Positions 52,139-62,002 of a stretch of 64,000 bases of DNA are shown here, piece by piece. A program made the position numbers and the translations under genes. The notes beneath the pieces are model-generated. The model made no database searches, had not been told where the DNA came from, and saw nothing but the letters and a program-made list of their open reading frames with translations. Numbering within the stretch: the stretch's first letter is position 1; the number at the start of each line of letters is the position of its first letter. The DNA comes from Candidatus Sphingomonas colombiensis (GTDB lineage Bacteria > Pseudomonadota > Alphaproteobacteria > Sphingomonadales > Sphingomonadaceae), in assembly GCA_029202845.1 (NCBI GenBank), contig CP119315.1, positions 2,201,001 to 2,265,000 on the forward strand, given 5' to 3'.

Positions 52139-53056
52139 GTGAGCGAAAATCCGGCGATCACCGCAAACGGCCTGGTCAAGCGTTTCGGGGGGCGGCGTGT
52201 GGTCGACGGCGTCGATCTCATTGTGCCGCGCGGCATGATCTATGGCGTGCTCGGCCCCAATGGCGCTGGCAAGACGACGACGCTGCGCACGCTGCTCGGC
52301 ATTATCGAACCTGACGAGGGGAGCCGTACCCTGCTCGGGAACAGCCATCCACGCGATGTGAGCGATCTCGTCGGCTATCTGCCGGAGGAGCGCGGGCTCT
52401 ATCCAACGATGAAGACGCAGGAGGCGATCGCCTTCATGGGCGCGCTGCGTGGCCTGCCATGGGCGGACGGACGCAAACGTGCGGCGGCGCTGCTTGAGGC
52501 GCACGGGCTAGGCCACGCGATCGACCAGAAGATTCGAAAACTTTCCAAGGGTATGGCCCAGCTCGTTCAGTTGCTGGGTTCGGTCGTGCACCAGCCCGAG
52601 CTGCTGGTGCTCGATGAACCTTTCTCCGGCCTCGATCCGGTAAATCAGGAGCGGCTGGAGGCGCTGATCCTCGCAGAGCGCGATCGCGGGGCGACGATCC
52701 TGTTTTCCACGCACGTAATGGCGCACGCGCAGCGGCTGTGCGATCGGCTGGCGATCATCGCGCGCGGCAAAAGGCGGTTCGAGGGGACAGTCGAGGAAGC
52801 GCGCGGGCTGCTGCCGCAACAGGTGCTTTACACCCCGCATTTCACGGACGCCGGGATCGGCGCGCTGTTGCCTCCAGATGCGGTGCGCGCTGGGGACGGG
52901 TGGCGTTTCGAAATGCCACGCGGCGGGATCGAGGAATTGCTGAAGCAGTTGATCGACAAAGGCCACGGCATTTCCGGCTTGTCGATCGAGCGGCCCGGAT
53001 TGCATGAGGCTTTCGTGCGTATCGTCGGCGACGCGGATCTGGAGCAGGCGGCATGA
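52139..53056 (+). CDS. ABC-2 type transporter, ATP-binding protein
   Basis: This 305-residue ATPase has Walker A GPNGAGKTTT (about residue 41), a weak ABC signature LSKGMAQLVQL instead of LSGGQ, Walker B LLVLDEPFSGLDP and the H-loop STHVM. The C-terminal domain of about 90 residues resembles NatA-type exporters. The GTG at 52139 is preferred; a GTG at 52106 is possible. It overlaps the permease by four bases (ATGA). The pair likely exports a small molecule or ion; substrate unknown. Confidence 0.88.
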   Translation: MSENPAITANGLVKRFGGRRVVDGVDLIVPRGMIYGVLGPNGAGKTTTLRTLLGIIEPDEGSRTLLGNSHPRDVSDLVGYLPEERGLYPTMKTQEAIAFMGALRGLPWADGRKRAAALLEAHGLGHAIDQKIRKLSKGMAQLVQLLGSVVHQPELLVLDEPFSGLDPVNQERLEALILAERDRGATILFSTHVMAHAQRLCDRLAIIARGKRRFEGTVEEARGLLPQQVLYTPHFTDAGIGALLPPDAVRAGDGWRFEMPRGGIEELLKQLIDKGHGISGLSIERPGLHEAFVRIVGDADLEQAA

Positions 53057-54297
53057 GCGCGCTGCCTCGCGCCTTGCGCCAGACGCTGACTATCGCGCGG
53101 CGCGATTTCGTCGCGACCGTTTTCACGCCGATCTTTCTGTTGTTCCTGTTCGCGCCGGTGATCATGGGATCGTTCGGTGCGATTGGCGGGCTGGGGGCGC
53201 AGAATGTCTCCACCGGCTCTGCCGCCAAGACGCACCTCGTGGCGATCGCGGGATCGCGCGAGGCGGCGTTGTTGCGCGAGGCCGATGCGGCGTTGCGCCC
53301 GTTGTTTCCGCAAGACGCTCAGCCGCCGACGCTGGAAATCCGCGCGCCTTCCGGCGATCCGGGAGCGCAGGCCCGCGCTGCGCTTGCCACCCCTGATGTG
53401 GATATCTCGGCCGTGATGGTCGGGCCGCTCGGCCGGCCGAGCATCGTGCGTACTTCGGACGCGCGGCGCTGGGGCGAATATCTCGCCATGCTCGCAGACC
53501 ATGCGACTCGCGTTGCGCGCGACCCGACACTGCGCTCGATACCGGAAATCAGCGTTGTCGGGCGTGAGCGGCCGAGCGCGCGAAATCGCGATGCCTCGGC
53601 CTTTTTCGCGGTGTTCGGGATATTCTTCCTGACCTTGTTCCTGTCGGGTCAGGTGGTCGGCACAATGGCGGAGGAGCGCAACAACAAGGTGATCGAGGTG
53701 CTGGCGGCCGCTGTGCCGCTTGAAAGCGTGTTTCTCGGTAAACTGCTCGGCATGTTCGGCGTCGCGGCGCTGTTTGTCACCTTCTGGGGGCTGGTGCTGA
53801 GCCAGATTAGCGCGTTGCTGCCGGGGGGCGGCCTGACGAACATGGCCCCCGCCGTCGGAATGGGGACGTTCGCGATCCTGTTCATCGCCTATTTCGCGAT
53901 GGCCTATCTTCTGCTCGGTTCGGTATTCCTCGGCGTCGGTGCGCAGGCATCCACGATGCGCGAGATACAGATGCTGTCGCTGCCGATCACGATCATACAG
54001 ATCGGGATGTTTGCTTTGTCCACCGCCGCGGTTTCGCATCCTGGATCGTGGCTGGCGAGGCTGGCGGAAGTATTCCCGCTTTCATCCCCCTTTGCCATGG
54101 CGGGGCGCGCGGTGAACGCGCCGGAATTATGGCCGCACCTGCTGGCCTTGGGGTGGCAGGCGCTGTGGGTGGCGATCTTCATCATGGTCGGCGCACGGCT
54201 GTTCCGGCGCGGGGTGCTTCAGTCTGGCAGCCCGGCCGGCGCGTGGCGCAAGCTGTTCAATCGCGCCGAGCGCGCGGCCGATCGCGCCGGCTATTGA
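53053..54297 (+). CDS. ABC-2 type transporter, permease (NatB-like)
   Basis: This 414-residue protein has one N-terminal membrane helix (VFTPIFLLFLFAPVIMGS), a large external domain of about 130 residues, and a C-terminal bundle of five membrane helices. NNKVIEVLAAAVPLESVFLGKL near residue 215 is a signature of ABC-2 permeases of the NatB type. It forms a complete two-gene system with the upstream ATPase. Its stop overlaps the dyad ahead of the P450 gene. Confidence 0.88.
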   Translation: MSALPRALRQTLTIARRDFVATVFTPIFLLFLFAPVIMGSFGAIGGLGAQNVSTGSAAKTHLVAIAGSREAALLREADAALRPLFPQDAQPPTLEIRAPSGDPGAQARAALATPDVDISAVMVGPLGRPSIVRTSDARRWGEYLAMLADHATRVARDPTLRSIPEISVVGRERPSARNRDASAFFAVFGIFFLTLFLSGQVVGTMAEERNNKVIEVLAAAVPLESVFLGKLLGMFGVAALFVTFWGLVLSQISALLPGGGLTNMAPAVGMGTFAILFIAYFAMAYLLLGSVFLGVGAQASTMREIQMLSLPITIIQIGMFALSTAAVSHPGSWLARLAEVFPLSSPFAMAGRAVNAPELWPHLLALGWQALWVAIFIMVGARLFRRGVLQSGSPAGAWRKLFNRAERAADRAGY

Positions 54298-54308
54298 CAT
54301 TCGTGTCA
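54295..54308. promoter_or_regulatory. Palindromic operator candidate TGACA-N4-TGTCA
   Basis: TGACATTCGTGTCA is a perfect dyad that begins in the permease stop codon, 39 bases before the P450 start. It overlaps a TTGACA hexamer (54294-54299) that could be a -35 element. A TetR- or GntR-type repressor could act here. No regulator gene is adjacent. Confidence 0.45.
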
Positions 54309-54347
54309 GCTAGAGGTTTCCTCCTCCCAAAGAACTAGGAGAGAACC

Positions 54348-55589
54348 ATGGCCACGCTGGCGAAAAACGTGAGCGATATCGCGGCAGTCGATCCGCTCGA
54401 TGTCAGCCGCGCGGAGCTTTACCGCGACGATACGTGGCATAAGCCCTTCGCGGAATTGCGGGCGACAGCGCCAGTCCACAAGGTCGAGCATTCGGAATAC
54501 GGGCCGTATTGGTCGGTCTCCACCTACAAACCGATCGTTGAGGTCGAGTCGCTGCCCGATCTCTATTCGTCGGAGGTGGGCGGGATCACGCTGGCGGACT
54601 TCATCGAGAACTCCGACGTGAAGATGCCGATGTTCATCGCACGCGATCGCCCGGTGCATACCGGCCAGCGCCGCACCGTTTCTCCCGCCTTCACGCCATC
54701 GGAAATGACGCGGATGTCCGCCGACATCCGTCGCCGCACCGAGGAGGTGCTGGATAGCCTGCCGTGGGGCGAATCCTTCGATTGGGTCGATACGGTTTCG
54801 ATCGAACTGACCACGCAGATGCTGGCGATCCTGTTCGACTTCCCCTGGGAGGATCGCCGCAAGCTAACGTTCTGGTCCGATTGGGCGGGCGATATCGAGA
54901 TCGTCAAAAACGAGGAACTGCGCCAGCAGCGGCTCCAGCACATGTATGAATGCGGCGCCTATTTCCAGAATCTGTGGAATCAGAAGGCCGGCAAGCCGCA
55001 GACGCCCGATCTGATCAGTATGATGATCCATTCGGACGCGATGAGCCACATGGATCATTTCGAATTTATCGGGAATCTGATCCTGCTGATCGTCGGCGGG
55101 AACGATACGACGCGGAACACCATGTCCGGGCTTGCCTTTGGCCTCGATAAATTCCCGGACGAACGTGCCAAGCTGGAGGCCGATCCCTCGCTGATTCCCA
55201 ATGCGGTAAGCGAAGTGATCCGCTGGCAGACACCGCTCGCGCATATGCGCCGGACGGCGACCGCCGATACCGAATTGATGGGGCAGCAGATCAAGGCGGG
55301 CGACAAGCTCGCGCTCTGGTACATCTCCGCCAATCGCGACGAAACGGTGTTCGGCGCGGATGCGGACAAGCTGGTGGTCGATCGCGCCAATGCGCGGCGG
55401 CATCTGGCGTTCGGGCATGGCATCCACCGCTGCGTTGGCGCGCGGCTGGCCGAATTGCAGGTCGGCATCTTGCTGGAAGAGATGGCCAAGCGTCGGATGC
55501 GCGTGAACGTGACCGGTGAAATCGAGCGCGTCTCTGCGTGCTTCGTTCACGGCTATCGCAAGATTCCGGTCGAGCTGAGCCGCTACTGA
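54348..55589 (+). CDS. Cytochrome P450, CYP153-like
   Basis: This 413-residue soluble P450 has the I-helix GGNDTTRN, the ExxR in EVIRWQTPLAHMRRTA, and the haem loop FGHGIHRCVGARLAE with proximal Cys362. The N-terminal half (PYWSVSTYK, GGITLADF, DWVDTVSIELTTQMLAILFDFPWEDRRKL) closely follows the CYP153 family of terminal alkane and fatty-acid hydroxylases. Those enzymes need ferredoxin and ferredoxin reductase, neither adjacent. The ATG follows AGGAGAG. Substrate could be an alkane, a terpenoid or a related aliphatic compound. Confidence 0.88.
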   Translation: MATLAKNVSDIAAVDPLDVSRAELYRDDTWHKPFAELRATAPVHKVEHSEYGPYWSVSTYKPIVEVESLPDLYSSEVGGITLADFIENSDVKMPMFIARDRPVHTGQRRTVSPAFTPSEMTRMSADIRRRTEEVLDSLPWGESFDWVDTVSIELTTQMLAILFDFPWEDRRKLTFWSDWAGDIEIVKNEELRQQRLQHMYECGAYFQNLWNQKAGKPQTPDLISMMIHSDAMSHMDHFEFIGNLILLIVGGNDTTRNTMSGLAFGLDKFPDERAKLEADPSLIPNAVSEVIRWQTPLAHMRRTATADTELMGQQIKAGDKLALWYISANRDETVFGADADKLVVDRANARRHLAFGHGIHRCVGARLAELQVGILLEEMAKRRMRVNVTGEIERVSACFVHGYRKIPVELSRY

Positions 55590-55641
55590 GGCCCTTTGCC
55601 AACCCGTTCGGCGGACGGTATTTGCCGTTTGCCAGCGGGGG

Positions 55642-56757
55642 ATGAGCATGACGGGAATCGAGGCGGGGGCGGATCTAGCCACCGGGGCATTGCTGGCTCG
55701 CGCGGTGGAGCCAGGAGCGGGCGGCCATCCGGGCGCCGATGGCCATGGCGAAGGGCAATGCCTCAATTGCGGAACGAGCCTGATCGGCACGCATTGCCAT
55801 GCCTGCGGGCAGGCGGGGCACGTCCATCGCACGATAAGCGCCATCGGCCACGAAATCGCGCATGGCGTGTTCCATTTCGACGGCAAGATCTGGCGAACTC
55901 TGCCGATGCTGCTGTTCCATCCGGGCGATCTCACCCGGCGCTACATCGAGGGCGAACGTGCGCGCTTCGTGTCGCCGCTGGCGATCTTCCTGTTCTCGAT
56001 CTTCCTGATGTTTGCTGTGATCGGCAACCTGTCGGGTTGGCATTTCGGCAATCCTGATTTCCTGAAACCCGGTGTGAGCGGTGGGATGGCGCAGGCGCGG
56101 ATCAAGCTCGACGAGGAGCGTAAGCGCGCCATCGTTGTCGCGGATAGCGCGCGGGCGCGGCTTGCGAAGGAGCAGCGCAAGACAGATCCGGATAGCGAGG
56201 ATGTTGCCAAGTTCCAGCAACGTATCGCGAAAGCGGATGATGCGGTGCGGGCGATCACCACCGCGGAGCGCGCGCTGCCGATACCGACGACCTTCGACGT
56301 AGAGGGCGCACCACCCTCGTCAGACAGCAACTGGCTGGAGGCGAAATTCCGCCACGCGCGCGAAAACCCGGAACTGGTGCTCTACAAGCTGAAGAACACC
56401 GCATACAAATACAGCTGGGCGCTGATCCCGATTTCGCTGCCGTTCCTGTGGCTGCTGTTTCCGTTCAGTCGCCGCTACGGCATGTACGATCACGCCGTCT
56501 TCACCACTTATTCGCTGACCTTCATGACCTTGCTCACGATCGCGCTGGCATTGCTGGGTGCGGTCGGTGTGCCGGAATGGCAGCTATGGACGGCCGCCGG
56601 AATCATTCCGCCGATCCATATCTACAAACAGCTGAAAGGCACCTATCGGCTGGGTCGGGCGAGTGGGCTGGTTCGTACCATTTTGTTGTGCGGGATGATC
56701 CTGTGCGGGATCGTGCCGGTCTTCGCGATGCTGCTGATCTTCATGGGCCTCGCATAA
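55642..56757 (+). CDS. DUF3667 zinc-ribbon membrane protein
   Basis: This 371-residue protein has a short N-terminal zinc ribbon CLNCGTSLIGTHCHACGQ (about residues 40-57), then DUF3667: HEIAHGVFHFDGKIWRTLPMLLFHPGDLTRRYIEGERARFVSP (a block from about 73), one membrane helix near 115-130, a charged coiled-coil-like stretch near 150-220 and four membrane helices from about 258. The role of the family is unknown. It follows the P450 by 52 bases and ends at a strong terminator, so the two may share a transcript. Confidence 0.85.
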   Translation: MSMTGIEAGADLATGALLARAVEPGAGGHPGADGHGEGQCLNCGTSLIGTHCHACGQAGHVHRTISAIGHEIAHGVFHFDGKIWRTLPMLLFHPGDLTRRYIEGERARFVSPLAIFLFSIFLMFAVIGNLSGWHFGNPDFLKPGVSGGMAQARIKLDEERKRAIVVADSARARLAKEQRKTDPDSEDVAKFQQRIAKADDAVRAITTAERALPIPTTFDVEGAPPSSDSNWLEAKFRHARENPELVLYKLKNTAYKYSWALIPISLPFLWLLFPFSRRYGMYDHAVFTTYSLTFMTLLTIALALLGAVGVPEWQLWTAAGIIPPIHIYKQLKGTYRLGRASGLVRTILLCGMILCGIVPVFAMLLIFMGLA

Positions 56758-56767
56758 CGCGCAAAAA

Positions 56768-56795
56768 GAAACCCCGGCGGGAGGGCCGGGGTTTC
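56768..56795. terminator. Bidirectional Rho-independent terminator
   Basis: GAAACCCCGGC (56768-56778) pairs perfectly with GCCGGGGTTTC (56785-56795), with GGGAGG as loop. A-rich and T-rich ends suit termination from the DUF3667 gene (plus) and ftsH (minus). Confidence 0.85.
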
Positions 56796-56825
56796 GGAAG
56801 TCAGCGGGCTTTCCCCCTCAATCGG

Positions 56826-58797
56826 TTACACCCCGGCCGGCGACGGGGTTCCGAATGGCCCGGATGGGCGCCGGGTCTTGGGGATCGAAGTGCCGGCGGC
56901 ACGCACCGTCGTCGCCTTCGGACCGTTGTCGATACGGCCGATTTCCTCGCCGGCAATAAGCTTCTTGATCTCGTCGCCGGTCAGCGTCTCATATTCGAGC
57001 AGCGCGCCGGCCAGCGCGTGAAGCTGGTCGATATGCTCGCTCAGCACATGCTTGGCGCGGACCAGGCCGCCCTCGACGATCGTGCGAATCTCGTCGTCGA
57101 TCAGCTGCTGCGTCTGGTTGGACATGCGCGCCGGCTGTGAGGATGAATAACCGAGGAAGCTTTCGCCCTCCGGCTGCGAGTATTCGACCGGGCCGACCTT
57201 ATCCGACATGCCCCATTTGGTGACCATGTCACGCGCGAGACCGGTCGCATACTGGATGTCGCCAGACGCGCCGGACGATACCTTGTCGTAGCCGAAGATC
57301 ACTTCCTCGGCGACGCGGCCGCCCATGGCGACAGCGAGGTTCGCGTACATCTTGTCGCGGTGATAGCTGTACGAATCGCGTTCCGGCAGGCGCATCACCA
57401 TGCCCAGCGCGCGGCCGCGCGGGATGATTGTCGCCTTATGGATCGGATCGGACGCGGGCTCGTGGAGCGCGACGATGGCGTGGCCGGCCTCATGATAGGC
57501 GGTCATGCGCTTTTCGTCTTCGGTCATCACCATGGAGCGCCGCTCGGCGCCCATCATGACCTTGTCCTTCGCTTCCTCGAACTCGGCCATCGCTACCAGC
57601 CGCTTGCTTTTGCGTGCGGCCATCAGCGCGGCCTCGTTGACAAGGTTCGCGAGATCGGCGCCCGAGAAGCCCGGCGTGCCGCGCGCTATGACGCGGGCGT
57701 CGACATCGGGGGCGAGCGGCACCTTCTTCATGTGGACTTCGAGGATCTTGATGCGGCCCTCGATATCCGGGCGGGGGACGACGACCTGACGATCGAAACG
57801 ACCCGGACGCAACAGCGCGGGATCTAGCACATCGGGCCGGTTGGTCGCGGCGATGATGATGATGCCCTCGTTCGCCTCGAACCCATCCATCTCGACAAGT
57901 AGCTGATTCAGCGTCTGTTCGCGCTCGTCATTGCCATTGCCGAGGCCGGCGCCGCGATGGCGGCCGACCGCGTCGATTTCGTCGATGAAGACGATGCAGG
58001 GCGCGGATTTCTTGGCCTGTTCGAACATGTCGCGGACACGGCTCGCGCCAACACCGACGAACATCTCCACGAAATCGGAACCACTGATCGTAAAGAACGG
58101 CACACCCGCCTCACCCGCGATCGCGCGAGCAAGCAGCGTCTTGCCAGTGCCGGGCGAGCCGACCAGCAGTGCGCCCTTGGGAATTTTGCCGCCAAGCCGG
58201 GCGAACTTCGTCGGATCCTTCAGGAACTCGACGATTTCCTCCAGTTCTTCGCGTGCTTCGTCGATGCCCGCGACGTCATCGAAGGTGACCTTGCCTTCCT
58301 TCTGCGTCAGCATCCGGGCGCGGCTCTTGCCGAAGCCCATCGCGCCGCCCGCGCCGCCGCCCTTTTGCATCTGGCGCATGACAAGGAACGCGATGCCGAG
58401 GAACAGCATGAACGGCAGCGCCTGCACCAGCACATATTGCCAGATCGACGGCCCATCTTCCGGCTTACCCGAAATCGCGATGTTCGCCTTGCGCAAGCGA
58501 TCGGTCAGCTGCGGATCGCTGACCGGATAGGCGCGGAACTTCTCGCCGGACTTGAAGGTGCCGGTGATCAGATCGCGACTGACGTTCACGTCCTTCACGG
58601 TGCCCTCGATCGACCTTGTCGAGGAAGGTCGAATAGGCGATCGTGCTGCCCTGAGCCGCCGGCGTCTTGCTGTCGAACATCGTGACGACGAGCGCCAGGG
58701 CGAGCAGAATGCCGACCCAGATCAGCAGGCTCTTCATCCACGGATTCGGGCCACCGCCATTATTGTCGGGGCCGGGCTGCTTGTCCTTGTCGATCAT
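56826..58797 (-). pseudogene. ftsH: ATP-dependent zinc metalloprotease FtsH, one apparent frameshift
   Basis: FtsH is a membrane AAA+ protease. The N-terminal segment from the ATG at 58797 carries the first membrane helix (WMKSLLIWVGILLALALVVTMF, split by Met) and reads to DKVD. The remaining 590 residues are in another frame: second membrane helix, Walker A GSPGTGKT, SRH, zinc motif HEAGH and the C-terminal tail. One extra base near 58608 breaks the frame; omitting it gives DKVDEGTVKDV and a complete protein of about 656 residues. An internal GTG at 58598 would omit the first helix and is unlikely as a natural start. Sequencing error is the likely cause, because FtsH is highly conserved and the neighbouring tilS has five similar defects. 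Confidence 0.9.
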
Positions 58798-58862
58798 GCA
58801 CTACCTTTCGCAACCGCCCCAATGTAGGCGACGGGAGGTTAATGGCAATGGAACAACGCCTA

Positions 58863-59842
58863 TCAGAGTGATCGACGCGGTGGTGCTTTGTCGATTGTCC
58901 ACGAATCGCCGCGTGGCGAGATCATCACGCCGCTTTGCGTGGCGCGCGCGCCGGCCTCGAGCGAATCGAGCAACGGCTCGATATTCGTTGCCTCGCTCCA
59001 CGCCGGCGCAGTGATCGCGTGACGCGCGCGAGTCTCGGTGATCGCGCGGCGGGCGAGGCGGCGACGCAGTTCGCGCGGGAGGCCGCCGACATCGCGCAGG
59101 ATCGCGCCGTCGCCGCTCGCACGCTCGGCCCACAGGCGATCCACAGCATAAGCGAACGCGGCTTCGGCCTCGGCCAGCGCGGCGGCTGATTGCGCCAGCG
59201 CGAGCGGATCGAGCGCGGGCACGTCTGCGAGCAACGCGCGGATTCGCGTACGGTCATGGCGCGGATCGGCGTTGCTGGGATCGTCGACGAACGGCGCGCC
59301 GGCGTTGACCGCAACCTCGCCGCAACGCCGCGCGTCGCCAGCCGAGCAGCGGGCGCAGCACGGGGAAGCCCGCAATCGTCCGTACGCGCGCGCGCATGCC
59401 GGAAAGGCCCGCGACGCCAGAGCCGCGCGCGGCGCGCATCAGGAAGGTTTCCGCCTGATCGTCGGCATGATGCGCGGTCAGGATCGCGCCCGCCCCCTGT
59501 GCGCGCGCCCAGCGGGCGAGCAGGGCATAGCGCGCCTCCCGCGCCTGCGCCTGAATGCTGGCGCCCGCCGATCGGCGCTTCGGGCGCGAGGATCGAATGG
59601 CGGTACGCCGAGTGCTGCGCAATGCGCCGCGACCGCCGCCGATTCGTCGGTCGCTGGCGGCGCGGAGGCGGTGATCGACCGTCGCAGCGACGATCTGGTC
59701 CGGGCATCGCGGCATGCGCGAGGACTAGCAGCGCCATACTGTCCGGCCCGCCTGACACCGCGATCGCGAGCCGATCGCTCGCTGGCAGCAAGCGTGCGAG
59801 ATCGGCGCGAAATCGATCGATGACGGCGGCAGGCGGTCGCAT
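58863..59842 (-). pseudogene. tilS: tRNA(Ile)-lysidine synthetase TilS, five apparent frameshifts
   Basis: TilS modifies the wobble base of tRNA-Ile(CAU) and is normally essential. The ATG at 59842 starts RFRADLARLLPASDRLAIAVSGGPDSMALL with the PP-loop. The protein continues in changing frames: QIVAATVDHRLRAAS, ESAAVAAHCAALGVP, HSILAPEAPIGG, ASIQAQAREARYALLARW with TAHHADDQAET, then GAPFVDDPSNADPRHDRTRIR to the stop. Extra single bases near 59697, 59649, 59600, 59565 and 59319 explain all changes. Removing them leaves exactly 325 codons. Either the sequence is locally wrong or the gene is decayed; the intact motif order favours error. Confidence 0.88.
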
Positions 59843-59974
59843 GCCTGCCAGCTATCAGAGCGCGGGGCCGTGGGCCATGCGGCAATGGGGGAGAGGCCCT
59901 GCGTATGCCCCCCGTTCGATTGCGCAGGTTTGCGCTATCGACGCCGGAGAAGCGGGCATGCAATTGTCGCCGGC

Positions 59975-60814
59975 ATGAGCAAATGCGCAGTGCATCCTGC
60001 CGCCGGGCAAAGCGGCATCTGTTGTGCCAACGGCATAGACATCAATTATCGCCGAACAGGCGGCGGCGGCGCTCCGCTTGTTGCCTTGCACGGACTGATC
60101 GGAAGCGGCGCATGCTTGTCGCCACTGGCACGCGCGCTGGACGGTGCCTTCGATGTGGTTCTGCCTGATGCCCGCGGGCATGGCGGGTCCAGCGCCCCTG
60201 ACAAGGGCTATCTGTATGATGATCTTGCCGGCGACGTCGTCGGGCTGATTGCGGCGCTGGCGTTGGACGCGCCGATATTGCTCGGCCACTCGATGGGAGG
60301 GATGACCGCTGCGGTTGTTGCCGCCGGGCTCGGATCGGCCACGAAGGCCCTGGTTCTCATCGAGCCCACGTTCATCAGCCCGACGTGGCAGCGCGAGGTG
60401 TTCAAAAGCGACGTCGCGGCAGAACATCGGCAATCGCTCCGCTCGACACGGCAAGACCTGCTCGTCGAGGCGCGTGTCAGGAACCCGAATCGTTCGCCGG
60501 AGATTGTCGGGCATCTGGTCGATGCACGGCTTCAGACCAGCGTGAACGCCTTCGAGGTGCTTACCCCGCCGAATCCGGATTGGCGCAAGCTGATCACGGA
60601 CATAGCTGTGCCGATGCTGCTTGTGCTTGGTGATCGCGGGATCGTCTCGATTGAAACCGCGCGCGAGTTGGGCGATCTCAATCCATTGCTGCGTTACGAG
60701 CTGATTTCTGAAGCCGGGCACGGTCTGCCATATGACGAGCCCGAGCAATTGGGCGCGGTCGTCTCAGCATTTCTGGCGGAGGTGACGGCAGTTGAAAGTG
60801 GCGTCACCCGCTAA
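59975..60814 (+). CDS. Alpha/beta-fold hydrolase
   Basis: This 279-residue protein has LHGLIGSGACL (oxyanion region, about residue 39), the nucleophile elbow GHSMGG near 108, and a C-terminal catalytic His in SEAGHGLPYDEP near 252. The acid is probably the Asp in VLGDRGI near 232. It looks like an esterase or lactonase of the serine hydrolase type; substrate unknown. The ATG at 59975 is used. An unusual Cys-containing N-terminus (ICCANGIDINYRR) precedes the fold. It sits where alphaproteobacteria often have tol-pal genes. Confidence 0.8.
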   Translation: MSKCAVHPAAGQSGICCANGIDINYRRTGGGGAPLVALHGLIGSGACLSPLARALDGAFDVVLPDARGHGGSSAPDKGYLYDDLAGDVVGLIAALALDAPILLGHSMGGMTAAVVAAGLGSATKALVLIEPTFISPTWQREVFKSDVAAEHRQSLRSTRQDLLVEARVRNPNRSPEIVGHLVDARLQTSVNAFEVLTPPNPDWRKLITDIAVPMLLVLGDRGIVSIETARELGDLNPLLRYELISEAGHGLPYDEPEQLGAVVSAFLAEVTAVESGVTR

Positions 60815-60868
60815 ACGAGGGCCTATTCTTTCGCTGGGAATCTGCGCGCTATTCTGGGGCGTGGCGGT

Positions 60869-61891
60869 TCAGTCGAACAGGCCGTCTTGCCCTTCCGCCG
60901 GCGGGTTCAGTCCGAGGTGTTTCCAGCCGCCCGCGTTGAGCATGCGGCCGCGCGCGGTGCGTGCGACGAGGCCGAGCTGGATCAGATAGGGCTCGATCAC
61001 TTCCTCGATCGTGTCGCGCGGCTCTGACAGGCCGGCGGCGAGCGTTTCCACCCCCACCGGGCCGCCGCGATAAATGTCTGCGATCATCGTGAGGTAGCGG
61101 CGATCCATCGCATCGAGGCCGAGGTTGTCGACCTCCAGCCGGTTGAGCGCGCGATCGGCGGCGGCGGCGTCGACCTCGATCGTGCCCGCGACATTGGCGA
61201 AGTCGCGCACCCGGCGCAGCAGCCGGCCGGCGATGCGCGGGGTGCCGCGCGCGCGTCGTGCGATCTCCGCCGCGCCGTCGCGCGCGATATGTAGATCAAG
61301 CAGCCGCGCGGCGCGCGAGACGACATGCTCCAGCTCATCGATCGTGTAGAATTGCAACCTGACCGGGATGCCGAAACGGTCGCGCAACGGGGTGGTGAGC
61401 AACCCCTGCCGCGTCGTCGCGCCGACCAGCGTGAAGCGCGGCAGATCGATCCTGACCGAGCGCGCTGATGGGCCTTCGCCGATCATCAGATCGAGCGCGC
61501 GATCCTCCATTGCGGGATAGAGCACTTCCTCCACGGCGGGCTGGAGGCGATGGATCTCGTCGATGAACAGCACGTCGCCGTCCTCGAGATTGGTGAGCAG
61601 CGCCGCGAGATCGCCCGACTTGGCGATCACCGGGCCGGATGTGGCGCGGAAGCCCACGCCCATCTCCCGTGCCACGATTTGCGCCAGTGTCGTTTTGCCG
61701 AGGCCGGGCGGCCCGAACAGCAATACATGATCGAGCGCGTCGCCACGCCCCTTCGCGGCCTGGATGAACACGCGCAGATTCTCGCGCGCCGCCTTCTGCC
61801 CGACGAATTCGTCGAGCGTTTTCGGGCGCAGCGCGGCGTCCACATCCTCCGGCCGGCGGGCGGCGGTCAGCAGGCGATCGGCATCGGTCAT
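60869..61891 (-). CDS. ruvB: Holliday junction branch-migration ATPase RuvB
   Basis: This 340-residue AAA+ motor drives branch migration with RuvA. Walker A is FGPPGLGKTTLA, Walker B LFIDEIHRL, the sensor GATTRQGLLTTPLRDRFGI is clear, and the C-terminal winged helix includes GPVGVETLAAGL and PYLIQLGLVARTARGR. The ATG at 61891 is chosen from homology, although the frame is open upstream. Between ruvB and ruvA lies an RcnB-like gene. Confidence 0.96.
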   Translation of the reverse strand: MTDADRLLTAARRPEDVDAALRPKTLDEFVGQKAARENLRVFIQAAKGRGDALDHVLLFGPPGLGKTTLAQIVAREMGVGFRATSGPVIAKSGDLAALLTNLEDGDVLFIDEIHRLQPAVEEVLYPAMEDRALDLMIGEGPSARSVRIDLPRFTLVGATTRQGLLTTPLRDRFGIPVRLQFYTIDELEHVVSRAARLLDLHIARDGAAEIARRARGTPRIAGRLLRRVRDFANVAGTIEVDAAAADRALNRLEVDNLGLDAMDRRYLTMIADIYRGGPVGVETLAAGLSEPRDTIEEVIEPYLIQLGLVARTARGRMLNAGGWKHLGLNPPAEGQDGLFD

Positions 61892-62002
61892 CGCCGGGAC
61901 ATAAACAGAACGCGCGCGGCGGGGGAAGCGAAATCGGGTGCCGGATTCCGGTGGATGGCGGGGAAGGGGAGCAGCCGCCACGACTGCTCCCGCATCATCA
62001 TC

